NCBI GenBank assembly: GCA_028279875.1
Contig: JANQMU010000132.1
Span: 1-64,000 of the forward strand
Length of the DNA stretch: 64,000 bases
DNA from: Rhizobiaceae bacterium
Lineage (GTDB): Bacteria > Pseudomonadota > Alphaproteobacteria > Rhizobiales > Rhizobiaceae
Reading direction: 5' to 3'
The notes below the pieces were generated by a model. That model did no database searches and had not been told where the DNA came from. It saw only the letters and a list, made by a program, of their open reading frames with translations. The translations under genes were made by a program, and so were the position numbers. Positions 31,702 to 40,844 of the stretch are shown one piece after another (position 1 is the stretch's first letter; every line of letters starts with the position of its first letter).

Positions 31702-32574
31702 ATGGCCAGGGTATTGCTGGAGAAGGACGGACGGATCGGCCGCGTCACACTCAATCGACCGGAGGTCATGAACGCCATCGATGACGATCTGCCGCGCGAA
31801 CTGGAGGCGGCGGTGGCCGCAGCCGAAGCGGATGACGCGATCCATGTCATCGTCCTGTCCGGCGCCGGAAAGGGGTTTTGCGCCGGCTATGACCTCGCCT
31901 ATTACGCCGAAGCCACTGAGGGAGCGGGCAACGCCATGACCCAGGACATGCCCTGGGACCCGATGAAGGATTACGGCTTCATGATGCGCAACACGAGGGC
32001 CTTCATGTCCCTTTGGCGCTGCCGCATTCCGGTCATCGCCAAGGTCCATGGCTTTGCCGTTGCCGGCGGGTCGGACATTGCGCTGTGCGCCGACATGATC
32101 GTCATGGCCGACACTGCGAAGATCGGCTATATGCCGACACGCGTCTGGGGCTGCCCGACGACGGCCATGTGGGTCTATCGTCTCGGCCCCGAAAAAGCCA
32201 AGCGTATGTTGTTCACCGGCGACACCGTGGATGGCACCGAAGCCGAAGCGATGGGCCTCATCCTCAAATCGGTGCCCGAGGCCGAACTGGACGATTATGT
32301 GGAGACCCTGGCGGAGCGCATGGCCGGCGTCCCGGTCAACCAGTTGATGATGCAGAAGCTGGTGGTCAACCAGGCCATCGAGGCGATGGGCCTCAACCAG
32401 ACGCAGATGTTCGCAACCCTGTTCGACGGCATTACCCGCCATTCGCCCGAAGGCCTCAATTTCAAGGCGCGGTCCGAGACGGTCGGCTGGAAACAGGCGG
32501 TCCGCGAGCGCGACCTTGGAACCTTCGACTGGACCGACAATCGTCCGATCAACAGTCCCAAGGGGCGCACCTGA
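31702..32574 (+). CDS. Crotonase / enoyl-CoA hydratase family protein
   Basis: This 290-residue crotonase superfamily member has GRVTLNRPEVMNAID near the start, the oxyanion motif FCAGYDLAYYAE and GGSDIALCADMIVM. It is only distantly like the neighbour at 30708-31529. A hotdog thioesterase gene follows 41 bases later, suggesting that hydration or isomerisation and thioester release of the same acyl-CoA group are linked. The substrate is unknown. Confidence 0.88.
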   Translation: MARVLLEKDGRIGRVTLNRPEVMNAIDDDLPRELEAAVAAAEADDAIHVIVLSGAGKGFCAGYDLAYYAEATEGAGNAMTQDMPWDPMKDYGFMMRNTRAFMSLWRCRIPVIAKVHGFAVAGGSDIALCADMIVMADTAKIGYMPTRVWGCPTTAMWVYRLGPEKAKRMLFTGDTVDGTEAEAMGLILKSVPEAELDDYVETLAERMAGVPVNQLMMQKLVVNQAIEAMGLNQTQMFATLFDGITRHSPEGLNFKARSETVGWKQAVRERDLGTFDWTDNRPINSPKGRT

Positions 32575-32615
32575 GCGCCGGCACCGTCAACGATATCCTG
32601 AAGGGTTGAAAGCGC

Positions 32616-33098
32616 ATGAGCAGCAAAGCATTGAGCCCGGTCATGACCGCGGAGACCGTCAACCGGTTTCTGCAGGAAGTCTATCCTCAGCTCAACGATG
32701 AATTCGCGGCCTATAGTGTCGTCGACGTGGAACCGGGTCATTGCATCGTCCGGCTCGACGCTTCCGAAAGACATCTGCGGCCCGGCGGGACCGTCTCCGG
32801 CCCATGTCTGTTTACCCTTGCCGATATCGGCGGCTATGCCTGTGTCCTGTCTCATGTCGGCCCGGAGGCCCTGTGCGTGACGACCAATCTCAACATCAAT
32901 TTCATGCGCAAGGCCGGACCGGGGCGGATCGACGGGGCCTGCCGAATCCTGAAACTCGGCAGGTCCTTGATGGTGTTCGATATCGAAATGCGGACAATCG
33001 CGGACGGTTTGATTGTCGCCCACGCAACCGGGACCTATTCCATTCCACCCAAGCAGCTCGACCGCGGGTTCGGCACGTCAAGCGATGAGGTAATATAA
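32616..33098 (+). CDS. PaaI-family hotdog thioesterase
   Basis: The 160-residue protein has a hotdog-fold pattern: RPGGTVSGPCLFTLADIGGY, split across the central helix, with an Asp in the helix region typical of PaaI-type acyl-CoA thioesterases, followed by TTNLNINFMRKAGPGRID and ARATGTYS-like AHATGTYSIP at the end. It is the second gene after the crotonase and just upstream of the ribosomal protein block, a position seen in other Hyphomicrobiales. Substrate unknown. Confidence 0.88.
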   Translation: MSSKALSPVMTAETVNRFLQEVYPQLNDEFAAYSVVDVEPGHCIVRLDASERHLRPGGTVSGPCLFTLADIGGYACVLSHVGPEALCVTTNLNINFMRKAGPGRIDGACRILKLGRSLMVFDIEMRTIADGLIVAHATGTYSIPPKQLDRGFGTSSDEVI

Positions 33099-33167
33099 AC
33101 CCGTCAAACGGAAGTTTGGGCGGCGGTGGCCGGCTAATCGACCATCGGACCAGACTTCGCGCCTTCC

Positions 33168-34895
33168 TTATGCGGGGTCGAGCACAACCATTTCTCCACC
33201 GCTCTTCCTGTACAGGTCAATCAAGCGCAGAACTTTCTCGATCCGCTCCGCCGCGCCGCCGTCGGCGCCGTCCGCCGCAAGCCTGAAATGTCTTTCTGCG
33301 GCGTTGAAATCGCGATAGAGCAGTTCCCCCGAACCATAGATGAGGCCGGCCAATTCCGCCCCCAGTTTCTGGCCGTCCTCGGCGAAGGCCCGCGCATAGC
33401 CCAACACAACCAATGTATGCCCGGCATTGAGCGCGCGTACCATGCATTGTCCGAATACCGCGCCGATCTGTTTCCGTCCAGCCATCTGCGCATAGATGCC
33501 GTCGGCGAGCACACCCGCAGCATATTCAATCATCATACGCCGCGTTTCCGGACTGGGATCGAGCCAGGCCAGATTAGTGAGGGGACGACCGCCAGCGACT
33601 TCCTTATCGGGGTCACTGTTCATGACCAGGCTCAAATCATCGTCTTTGACGACCAGCGCCGCGTTGTCCTTGACGGGGCAGACCTCCCTGGCGAACTGCT
33701 CAAAATCATGTCCTTGTTCCTCTCGGTGACGCTGGCGCAGCTGGTCCATGAAATCCGGGCCAAATTCGCCTTTGAGCGCCTTCAGATTTCGGGCGATCTC
33801 CCCATTGAGGACCGCGCTTGCCCTCCGTATCCCGATCGTCCGCCGTCGGTCATCGTCCGACGGTTGCTCATCCTCACTCGACTCCTCCTCTGGCAATTTT
33901 TGCGGTGAGGTTGTCTGCTCTTCCGCCTCCGTCTCCGAATGCCACTCCCGCTCTTCGCCGAACATCGCTGTCCGGTCGAGCTTTCTGCCTCGCCGGGCAA
34001 GCAGATCGAACTCATAGGCGCCCTGTTCACAATCCACCCACCAGACATGCTCCGCCTTTCGCTCAGCACGGCGCGCGGGCAATGCGCAGGGGGCATTTGC
34101 GGCGGTGAGGAAGGTAGCCAGGGCTGTAAGGCGCTCGCCCTGCAGGCGTTCTGCCAGTGCGTCGCTGACAGACCTCTCCGGCGACGGTGACCGGGCATAC
34201 GCATAGGTGGACTCTGTCATCAGCCTTTCGTTCGGCTTCAAGATGTTCTTGCGTATGAGGTGCACATATCCCTGTGCACCGCCGACGGCGTCGAGCAGGC
34301 GAGAAAGAAGCTCATCGTCAAGCTGCCCCGTTGCGGTCCGGCCGAGCGCGCTCTGGAATTCCGAAACGCCCTTGCGCGTGCGCGGTCCCATCTTGCCGTC
34401 AATCGTCCCGACATCATAGCCGATGGAGTTGAGGAGGGTCTGCGATACCCACACCAGATCGAATTCGCGGTTGCTTTCCTTGGAGGAGGTTCTGCGGCCG
34501 GCGAAACTGGCGCTGGTGTTGCAAAGATCGTTCGCGGCGCCCATGCAGGCAGCCAATGCCAACTGACGGGCGACAGCGGCTGTGCGGAAACCGCAACTCG
34601 CCGCAAAGCCGCCAATCCTGGCCCAATCCTTGGCATAGGCCGTGGCGGCCCAGCCACCGCGGCATGAAATCGCCTCTACGCAGGACTCACCATTGTGCTC
34701 CGACTTGCAATATCGAAGAGCGCATCCGTGAGCCGCGTCGCGAGAGTCGCGGTTGCACCAGCCATAGGAGCCGTCGGCTGGCGAAAAATAGATCACGGTT
34801 TCCGCGCGGGCGGTCGTCCACGACAGGAAGAACGTCACGAACAGGATTGAGGCAAGCACGGCAAATTTTGCCACGTCTCCTCTGTCTCGCGGCAT
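33168..34895 (-). CDS. Secreted protein with DUF4189-like and peptidoglycan-binding domains
   Basis: Using the start MPRDRGDVAKFAV the protein has 575 residues and an N-terminal signal segment (LASILFVTFFLSWTTARA); a start at 34973 would add 26 residues. A cysteine-rich DUF4189-like region follows (about 30-115; SCRGGWAATAYAKDWARIGG). Next is a peptidoglycan-binding-1 type domain (about 125-190; LLNSIGYDVGTIDGKMGPRT with FQSALG). The middle is charged and low-complexity. The C-terminus has a Sel1-like repeat (AAERHFRLAADGAD). It is probably an envelope protein; its function is unknown. Confidence 0.75.
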   Translation of the reverse strand: MPRDRGDVAKFAVLASILFVTFFLSWTTARAETVIYFSPADGSYGWCNRDSRDAAHGCALRYCKSEHNGESCVEAISCRGGWAATAYAKDWARIGGFAASCGFRTAAVARQLALAACMGAANDLCNTSASFAGRRTSSKESNREFDLVWVSQTLLNSIGYDVGTIDGKMGPRTRKGVSEFQSALGRTATGQLDDELLSRLLDAVGGAQGYVHLIRKNILKPNERLMTESTYAYARSPSPERSVSDALAERLQGERLTALATFLTAANAPCALPARRAERKAEHVWWVDCEQGAYEFDLLARRGRKLDRTAMFGEEREWHSETEAEEQTTSPQKLPEEESSEDEQPSDDDRRRTIGIRRASAVLNGEIARNLKALKGEFGPDFMDQLRQRHREEQGHDFEQFAREVCPVKDNAALVVKDDDLSLVMNSDPDKEVAGGRPLTNLAWLDPSPETRRMMIEYAAGVLADGIYAQMAGRKQIGAVFGQCMVRALNAGHTLVVLGYARAFAEDGQKLGAELAGLIYGSGELLYRDFNAAERHFRLAADGADGGAAERIEKVLRLIDLYRKSGGEMVVLDPA

Positions 34896-35287
34896 TTTGC
34901 ACCAGACGGAATTGGCGATCCGTGGCACAAAGTAGCGAGTTCGGGTCTGGTGGTCCGAGGGTCCTTGATCCAACCGACATTCCCCAACTGACCTGCGAAC
35001 GTGTCCTGATGTTAGCTGATGGAGCTCAATTTTGGAACTGAGATCGGTGTCATTCCGGCTTCAGACGTCAATCGGAATCAAGACGCAATGTCCCCGCCCT
35101 GTCTTCAGCCGTTGGCCAAGGCACCCCGCTCCCTCGAATTCGACGACAACGCACTGATATCTATATCGAAATCGCGCTGACATGTGGACAATAAGGATTT
35201 CATTCGGGCGGTATGCGGTATTATAATACCTGTTTTTTACATATTGAATTCTCTGCGTTTAATAGAAATATCGTGTTTAAATTTGGC
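34896..35287. other. Intergenic region upstream of rplM, first part
   Basis: I see no gene in this stretch. The bases near 35160-35290 are clearly AT-richer than the surroundings, as expected upstream of a strong ribosomal protein promoter. The divergent envelope-protein gene should also start transcription from here. Confidence 0.5.
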
Positions 35288-35316
35288 TTGCAGTCGCACA
35301 AGTGTTGCTCTATAAA
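35288..35316 (+). promoter_or_regulatory. Putative sigma-70 promoter of rplM-rpsI
   Basis: TTGCAG (35288-35293) and TATAAA (35311-35316) are separated by exactly 17 bases, the optimal spacing. The region upstream is AT-rich. Transcription would start near 35323, about 108 bases before the rplM ATG, leaving a leader with a strong hairpin. Confidence 0.72.
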
Positions 35317-35325
35317 CCGCCCGGC

Positions 35326-35349
35326 ATCGGCCCCTCTCTCGGGGCCGAT
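35326..35349 (+). promoter_or_regulatory. Stem-loop at the 5' end of the rplM-rpsI leader
   Basis: ATCGGCCCC (35326-35334) pairs perfectly with GGGGCCGAT (35341-35349) around a TCTCTC loop. It lies within a few bases of the predicted transcription start. It could stabilise the mRNA or take part in autoregulation by the ribosomal proteins; neither is shown. Confidence 0.5.
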
Positions 35350-35430
35350 ACGTTTTGGTCGGTATGCACCCGACCGCAAGCAACAAGAAAAGCCTTTCAA
35401 CGCAAAGGTCCAAAAGAGCGAGTGATCGTT

Positions 35431-35895
35431 ATGAAAACCTTCTCCCAAAAACCCGCAGAGGTCGAAAAGACCTGGGTGCTGATCGACGCCGAAGGCCTCG
35501 TCGTCGGCCGGCTGGCCTCGCTGGTCGCGCTGCGTCTTCGCGGCAAGCACAAAGCCACATTTACCCCGCATGTCGATGATGGCGACAATGTCATCATCAT
35601 CAACGCCGACAAGGCGGTGTTCACCGGCAAGAAATACGCCGACAAGAAATATTATTGGCACACCGGCTATCCCGGCGGCATCAAGGAGCGCACGGCCCGC
35701 CAGATTTTCGAAGGCCGTTTTCCGGAAAGGGTTGTCGAGAAAGCCGTTGAACGCATGCTGCCGCGCGGCCCCCTCGGCCGCCGCCAGATGAAGAACCTGC
35801 GCGTTTATGCCGGCGCCGAACACCCCCATGAAGCCCAGCAGCCGGTGGCGCTCGACATCGCCGCACTGAATGCCAAGAACAAGAGGAGCGCCTGA
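35431..35895 (+). CDS. rplM: 50S ribosomal protein L13
   Basis: The 154-residue protein starts [20 protein letters not shown] and shows the L13 signature [20 protein letters not shown]. It is an early-assembling protein of the large ribosomal subunit. The frame is open upstream to 35302, but the chosen ATG fits the family. It is followed 2 bases later by rpsI, the conserved rplM-rpsI operon. Confidence 0.98.
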   Translation: MKTFSQKPAEVEKTWVLIDAEGLVVGRLASLVALRLRGKHKATFTPHVDDGDNVIIINADKAVFTGKKYADKKYYWHTGYPGGIKERTARQIFEGRFPERVVEKAVERMLPRGPLGRRQMKNLRVYAGAEHPHEAQQPVALDIAALNAKNKRSA

Positions 35896-35897
35896 TC

Positions 35898-36374
35898 ATG
35901 GCTGAACTCAATTCGCTCGAAGAACTCGGCGAGGCAACCGAAGTTGCCGAAGTCCAGGCACCCGTTTACGTCCAGAAGATCGACGATCAGGGCCGTGCCT
36001 ATGCGACCGGCAAGCGCAAGGACGCCGTCGCCCGCGTCTGGATCAAGCCCGGCACCGGCCGGATCACCATCAACACGAAGGACTTCACGGAGTATTTCGC
36101 CCGTCCCGTCCTGCAGATGATCCTCAAACAGCCGCTGATCGCTGCGGCCCGCGACGGACAGTTCGACATTGTCGCAACGGTCGCCGGCGGCGGACTGTCC
36201 GGCCAGGCCGGCGCGGTTCGCCACGGCCTGTCGAAGGCACTGACCCTTTATGAGCCGAATCTCAGAGGCATTCTGAAAAAGGGCGGCTTCCTGACCCGCG
36301 ACAGTCGCGTCGTCGAGCGCAAGAAATACGGCAAGGCGAAAGCCCGCCGGTCGTTCCAGTTCTCCAAGCGTTAG
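35898..36374 (+). CDS. rpsI: 30S ribosomal protein S9
   Basis: The 158-residue protein has the S9 core [20 protein letters not shown] and the C-terminal tail [18 protein letters not shown], whose last Lys-Arg reaches the ribosomal P site. The N-terminal acidic extension of about 30 residues is common in Alphaproteobacteria. It closes the rplM operon and has a strong terminator. Confidence 0.98.
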   Translation: MAELNSLEELGEATEVAEVQAPVYVQKIDDQGRAYATGKRKDAVARVWIKPGTGRITINTKDFTEYFARPVLQMILKQPLIAAARDGQFDIVATVAGGGLSGQAGAVRHGLSKALTLYEPNLRGILKKGGFLTRDSRVVERKKYGKAKARRSFQFSKR

Positions 36375-36395
36375 AACGGAGCGATTCATCCGGGG

Positions 36396-36428
36396 AAAAG
36401 GCGCTGTCATTCGGCAGCGCCTTTTTTG
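36396..36428 (+). terminator. Rho-independent terminator of rplM-rpsI
   Basis: AAAAGGCGCTG (36396-36406) pairs with CAGCGCCTTTT (36415-36425) around an 8-base loop, followed directly by further T residues. It begins 22 bases after the rpsI stop codon. Confidence 0.93.
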
Positions 36429-36575
36429 ACGCCAGATGCGCTATCCCGGATTTCTCGTTGAGCTCCAGAAATGGCTCAAATCCCTGTGATGCACAAAACG
36501 ACCTTGCCTTTGCACAACCTTCATCCGAGCTGGCTGGACTTCAGATCGGACAAACCATGCCGATTGCCCCAGCGC

Positions 36576-36923
36576 TCAGCTCGGGGCGGGACAGGAAATG
36601 GTGATTGGTATATACGCCCGTTTCGTGGTGCTCCAATTCGTGCATTCGCATTCCCAATAAAGGTCCCCTTTATATTTATTTGTGCCTGCTGGCGTGCAGC
36701 CTACGTAATTACAACTCATGTGTGAGTTTTTTTTGGTGACCTCGGTGTTGCCTGTCCCGTAACAATGTCCGTGATAATGCTTCGTCTGGAACGGTCCGAT
36801 CTCTTCGCTGTAGTCGCAGTTCATTGTACCACAGCTCAATTCTACCGCCGCCTTGGCAACGTCCGCGCCTGCACACAACAAAAAACAGCCGCCCACTACC
36901 AAAAACTTGACCAGATCTCTCAT
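36576..36923 (-). CDS. Small secreted eight-cysteine protein (paralogue A)
   Basis: The 115-residue product starts MRDLVKFLVVGG with a GGAGGAG ribosome site and has a signal peptide ending near DVAKA. The mature part of about 90 residues has eight cysteines. The pattern is C-x4-C, then EEIGPFQTK, later M-x-C, C-T, YW-x-C-x-C-TNW and a final CPAP. The same pattern, including all eight cysteines, occurs in the gene at 40845-41174. I do not recognise a described family. The base composition is AT-richer than the neighbours. It may be an exported disulphide-bonded protein, perhaps a ligand-binder or inhibitor; the function is unknown. Confidence 0.78.
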   Translation of the reverse strand: MRDLVKFLVVGGCFLLCAGADVAKAAVELSCGTMNCDYSEEIGPFQTKHYHGHCYGTGNTEVTKKNSHMSCNYVGCTPAGTNKYKGDLYWECECTNWSTTKRAYIPITISCPAPS

Positions 36924-37178
36924 TGCTCTCCTCCGTTTAACTCTCATTGCAGTCCTTTGATTAAAGGTGCGCCGATATTCGTAGGATGCCCATTCATGGC
37001 GAAATGGCCTGAATCGATCTCGACTCAGATCAACGAGCTGGATTTCGCAGCTCCTTTCAGTGGAGTTAAGGAAACACTATCACGGATGATATGCAAGAAT
37101 GCACGATTCGCATCATTAACTTTTGCCGATCTTGGTGATCTGATTATTATACTTGTTTGTTGTGGTTACCCATCCCAT
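36924..37178. other. AT-richer intergenic stretch upstream of paralogue A
   Basis: No supportable gene was found here. A plus-strand open frame crosses it but runs antisense to the signal peptide of paralogue A and has no family signature. The stretch presumably holds the promoter of paralogue A. Together with the fragment that follows, it makes a gene-free gap of 444 bases up to the peroxidase gene. Confidence 0.5.
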
Positions 37179-37346
37179 CTACATTGCAACATCGTCTTCG
37201 ATGAAGCTCGCAAGCTGAATCGGCCCGGTTTCCCGGAGGCTGTTTCGTTTGAGTAACGTCGCCATGGCGGGTTTGCCGTCGCCATCGCATATCGCGTGCA
37301 GTTCATAACCCTTCCAAAAAGGACCATGAACCACAGTCGCCCGCAG
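37179..37346 (-). pseudogene. Possible transposase fragment
   Basis: A 55-codon frame without a start ends in TAG and contains GYELHAICDGDGKP followed by further polar residues. This resembles, loosely, the K-x-H-x-x-x-D-x-x-G-x-P segment of IS5-type DDE transposases around the first catalytic Asp. Nothing matches on either side, so if real it is a decayed remnant. It sits between the secreted protein gene and the peroxidase gene, in the insertion that separates rpsI from argC. The call is tentative. Confidence 0.3.
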
Positions 37347-37367
37347 ATTAACAGGCTCTGAGCCCAG

Positions 37368-38537
37368 TCACCGATCCGTCAGCAGCGGTTCGTAACGGGC
37401 ATCTGTCAGGGTCTTCAAAAACGCCACCAGCGCGTCGATGCGCTCATCGTCGAGCGCCGGCCCGTGGCTCAACTCCTTCATGGAGATCGTTTTTTCGAAT
37501 TCCGTTTCGCCCCAGGGCTGCCCGGTTTCCGGGTTGATCTGCGCCGCCGGGTCCTTGGAATTGTAGCGGTTGTAAAACACAACGGCGGTGCGAAGGTCGT
37601 TGAACAGGCCGTTGTGCATATAGGGTCCTGTCACGGCGACATTGCGCAGCGTCGGCACCTTGAACTTCCCCGCATGTTCGGCTTCATCGACATCGCCATG
37701 GGCCAGCAGCCCGAGATCGGCGGCGTTTTCCGGGCTGCCATTGGCCTTTCGCACCGCCCTGTTGATCGGCGTGCCGATATTGTGGAACTGATAATTGGTG
37801 AAGGTTTCTTTCGCCGCGCCCGGTATCGGCCGCAGTTGATGGCACAGATTGCAATTGGTGAACTGCTGCGAGAAGAACAGCGTTCGCCCGAGTTCCTCCT
37901 GCCGCGTCAGCGTCACCTCGCCGCGCAGAGACCGGTCGTAGCGTGAATCGAACGGCGCGAAAAGACCGGTCCGCTCGAACGCTGCGATGCTTCGGGTCAT
38001 GGCGGCATAGGCCGCGTCGGCATCATCGAAAATCGCTTCGCCGAAATGTTCTTTGAAAGCCGCGACATAATCCGGATTTTCCTGGAGCCGGTCGGCGACC
38101 GCCTGCTTGCTGGGCATGCCCATTTCCAGCGCATCGAGCGGCGGGCCGCCGGCCTGCTCCTCCAGCGTGGCGGCCCTGCCGTCCCAGAACTGCCCGCCGA
38201 CATAGACACCCTCGCTGTTTTTGTGAAACTCCGGGCTGAAACCGGCATAGGCCGCGGTCGGCGCGTTGCGGCCGCCGATGGACTGCCCGTCATCGCCGAG
38301 CGAAACCGCGCGCGATACCTGAGGGCCGTGGCCATTGTCGCGGGGATCGGCAAAGCCGGCCTCGGGAACATGACAGGTCGCACAGGCCTGGGTGCGGTTT
38401 TTCGACAGGTTCGTGTCGAAGAACAGCGCCTCGCCGAGATCCTCCAGCGTGGAAAACGGCCCGTCCTGCGCAACACCCGGCAAAGCGCATAGGGCAAGGG
38501 TCAAGGCGCACATCGCCAGGCGACGCGTCATGGGCAT
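37368..38537 (-). CDS. Di-haem cytochrome c peroxidase / MauG-family protein
   Basis: The 389-residue protein has a signal peptide (cleavage near GVAQ) and two c-type haem sites: Cys52-Cys55-His56 (CATCH) and Cys229-Cys232-His233 (CNLCH). The segments GGRNAPTAAYAGFSPEFH and FKVPTLRNVAVTGPYMHNG are typical of bacterial cytochrome c peroxidases and MauG relatives. It should act in the periplasm, reducing hydrogen peroxide or oxidising a protein partner. No maturation partner gene is adjacent. It lies with the two small genes in a segment between rpsI and argC. Confidence 0.92.
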   Translation of the reverse strand: MPMTRRLAMCALTLALCALPGVAQDGPFSTLEDLGEALFFDTNLSKNRTQACATCHVPEAGFADPRDNGHGPQVSRAVSLGDDGQSIGGRNAPTAAYAGFSPEFHKNSEGVYVGGQFWDGRAATLEEQAGGPPLDALEMGMPSKQAVADRLQENPDYVAAFKEHFGEAIFDDADAAYAAMTRSIAAFERTGLFAPFDSRYDRSLRGEVTLTRQEELGRTLFFSQQFTNCNLCHQLRPIPGAAKETFTNYQFHNIGTPINRAVRKANGSPENAADLGLLAHGDVDEAEHAGKFKVPTLRNVAVTGPYMHNGLFNDLRTAVVFYNRYNSKDPAAQINPETGQPWGETEFEKTISMKELSHGPALDDERIDALVAFLKTLTDARYEPLLTDR

Positions 38538-38676
38538 AATCCTATTGAATCCTGCATTGTCTCAATCTATAGCTCCTTGTGGCCGTGAAAAGGCCGCGGA
38601 CATTACTCTCATGTTAAGACGGCCGGTCTATTGTGACCGATCTATCGAGGCAGCCTAATACAGGAATGAGACAGCA

Positions 38677-39609
38677 ATGAAACCCAAGATATTCATCGAT
38701 GGCGAACACGGAACAACCGGCTTGCAGATCCGCAACCGCCTGGCCGATCGCCGGGATATCGAGGTCCTGTCGATTCCCGAGGCCGACCGGCGCAACGACC
38801 GGATTCGCCAGGACCGGCTGCACGAGGCCGATGTCGCAATCCTGTGCCTGCCGGATGCCGCATCGCGCCAGGCGGTCACCATGCTGGAAGGCAGCAATTC
38901 GACGAAGGTCATCGATACAAGTTCCGCCTTCCGCACAAATGCTGACTGGGCCTACGGCTTTGCCGAAATGGACAGCGACCAGGCAGCCCGGATCGCCATG
39001 GCGCGCCGCGTCGCGAATCCCGGGTGCTATCCGACCGGCGCCATTTCGCTGTTGCGGCCGCTGCGGCTCGCCGGAATCCTGCCGGCGGACTATCCGGTCA
39101 CGGTCAATGCCGTGTCCGGCTATACCGGCGGCGGCAAGCAGTTGATTGCCAGGATGGAAGACCAGGCCCATCCGGACCATATCAGCGCACCGCATTTCGC
39201 CTATGCGCTGCCCCTCAGGCATAAGCACGTGCCGGAGATTCAAACCCATGGCCTGCTCGACCATGCGCCCATCTTCACGCCCAGCGTCGGCCGCTTCGCA
39301 CAGGGCATGATCGTTCAGTTGCCGCTGCATCTCGACCGGTTGAACGGATCCGTGACGATCAGCGGCATTCATGCGGCCCTCGGTGACCATTATGCCGGTC
39401 AATCGATTGTCGAACTGGTGCCACTGGAGAAGAGCCTGGCCACCGAACGCATCGATGCCTCCGAACTCGCTGGCAGCGACAAGATGCGCCTGTTCGTCTG
39501 TGGCAGCCCGGACGGCCCGCATGTCAACCTGATCGCCCAACTGGACAATCTCGGCAAGGGCGCATCCGGTGCGGCCGTCCAGAACATGGATTTGATGCTC
39601 GCGAGTTGA
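38677..39609 (+). CDS. argC: N-acetyl-gamma-glutamyl-phosphate reductase (type 2)
   Basis: ArgC catalyses the NADPH-dependent reduction of N-acetylglutamyl phosphate in arginine synthesis. The 310-residue protein has the short type 2 form with [10 protein letters not shown] near the start and the catalytic Cys117 in NPGCYPTGA. It lies downstream of rplM-rpsI, as in many Hyphomicrobiales, but separated from it here by about 2.3 kb of accessory genes. It converges with ctaA with only 3 bases between the stop codons. Confidence 0.96.
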   Translation: MKPKIFIDGEHGTTGLQIRNRLADRRDIEVLSIPEADRRNDRIRQDRLHEADVAILCLPDAASRQAVTMLEGSNSTKVIDTSSAFRTNADWAYGFAEMDSDQAARIAMARRVANPGCYPTGAISLLRPLRLAGILPADYPVTVNAVSGYTGGGKQLIARMEDQAHPDHISAPHFAYALPLRHKHVPEIQTHGLLDHAPIFTPSVGRFAQGMIVQLPLHLDRLNGSVTISGIHAALGDHYAGQSIVELVPLEKSLATERIDASELAGSDKMRLFVCGSPDGPHVNLIAQLDNLGKGASGAAVQNMDLMLAS

Positions 39610-39612
39610 CGG

Positions 39613-40674
39613 TCAGGTCGCCGGAGACGCCTCCGGCGCGCCGGGCTCGGCATAGCTGCCGTGAAAAGCCCGCCAATGGGCGACCGCAAAAGCCAGCACC
39701 ACAAGGGCCAGACCCTGATGTGCCAGAGCCCAGGACACTGGAACCTGCAGCAGCAGCGTGCCGATCCCGACCGCCGCCTGCAGCGTCACCAGCGCAAACA
39801 GAACCACTGACCGGCGCGCATGCGTGGTTGCCGGCGCTTGCGACAGGCAGGCCAGCATATGTAGGGCCGCGACCGCCCACAGCACATAGCCGAACATCCG
39901 GTGGTCGAACTGCACAGTCTTGGCGTTTTCGAAAATGTTGATCCAGGCCGGTTCCATGGCGAGCAGCCCGCCCGGAACCAGGGCGCCATCCATCAGCGGC
40001 CAGCTATTATAGGCAAGGCCGGCATCGAGGCCGGCCACCAGGCCGCCGAGATAGATCTGCACCAGTACCATGAGCGCCAGAATCGCGGCCGTCCGGCCGG
40101 AAGAGCCGGCCGGCGGGGCATCACTGCTATGCGGTGCGAGGCCGCGCGACACCCACATGATGGCCGCCACGATAATTGCGGCCAGCGTCAAATGGGTCGC
40201 CAGACGATACTGGCTGACATCCACCCGGTCCACCAGGCCGGAAGTCACCATCCACCAGCCGATGAAACCCTGTAGACCGCCAAGCGCGAGAATCCCCAGC
40301 AGCGGCAGTTTCAAGTGGCTTTCCAGCCGGCCGGACAGCCAGAAAAAGGCCAGCGGAACGGCAAACAGCACCCCGACCCCGCGCGCCAGCAGCCGATGTG
40401 CCCATTCCCACCAATAGATGAACTTGAATTCATCGAGGCTCATGCCCTTGTTGATCTGCTGATATTCCGGAATCTGTCGATAGCGTTCCAGTTCCGCCTG
40501 CCATGCAGTCTCGCTGAGCGGCGGGATCACGCCATGCACCGGCTTCCATTCGGTGATCGAGAGCCCGGAATCGGTCAGCCGCGTCGCCCCGCCAACGATC
40601 ACCAGGGCGAACAGCGCCAGCATCACGATCGCCAGCCAGGCACGGATCAATTTTCTGTTTTTGGCAATCGACAT
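39613..40674 (-). CDS. ctaA: Haem A synthase
   Basis: CtaA converts haem O to haem A for cytochrome aa3 oxidase in the inner membrane. The protein has eight helices, with [19 protein letters not shown] in the first loop, the haem-ligand type histidines in [11 protein letters not shown] and [11 protein letters not shown], and a further conserved His in [12 protein letters not shown]. The start [13 protein letters not shown] gives 353 residues; ATGs at 40713 and 40746 would give longer forms and cannot be excluded. The cytochrome oxidase genes are not in the window. Confidence 0.93.
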   Translation of the reverse strand: MSIAKNRKLIRAWLAIVMLALFALVIVGGATRLTDSGLSITEWKPVHGVIPPLSETAWQAELERYRQIPEYQQINKGMSLDEFKFIYWWEWAHRLLARGVGVLFAVPLAFFWLSGRLESHLKLPLLGILALGGLQGFIGWWMVTSGLVDRVDVSQYRLATHLTLAAIIVAAIMWVSRGLAPHSSDAPPAGSSGRTAAILALMVLVQIYLGGLVAGLDAGLAYNSWPLMDGALVPGGLLAMEPAWINIFENAKTVQFDHRMFGYVLWAVAALHMLACLSQAPATTHARRSVVLFALVTLQAAVGIGTLLLQVPVSWALAHQGLALVVLAFAVAHWRAFHGSYAEPGAPEASPAT

Positions 40675-40844
40675 GCTACGGTCCGATAGCTCCGCCCCCC
40701 CTCGCCTGCCCATTTGAAACAGACCGGGACGGAACGCAAGGTGCAACTTGCCACAGGGCCTCGGTATGGAAAACGCTTGATCGCCGCATCGAAAGCTATA
40801 GGACCGGTCGTTAATTCCCGAACGGACTCTAAGGGGAGAAAGTC

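Noticed and set aside
36765-37256. Plus-strand 163-codon frame over the AT-richer region
   Set aside because: It runs antisense to the signal peptide of the eight-cysteine gene, has no ribosome site or family features, and the cysteine gene is supported by its paralogue.
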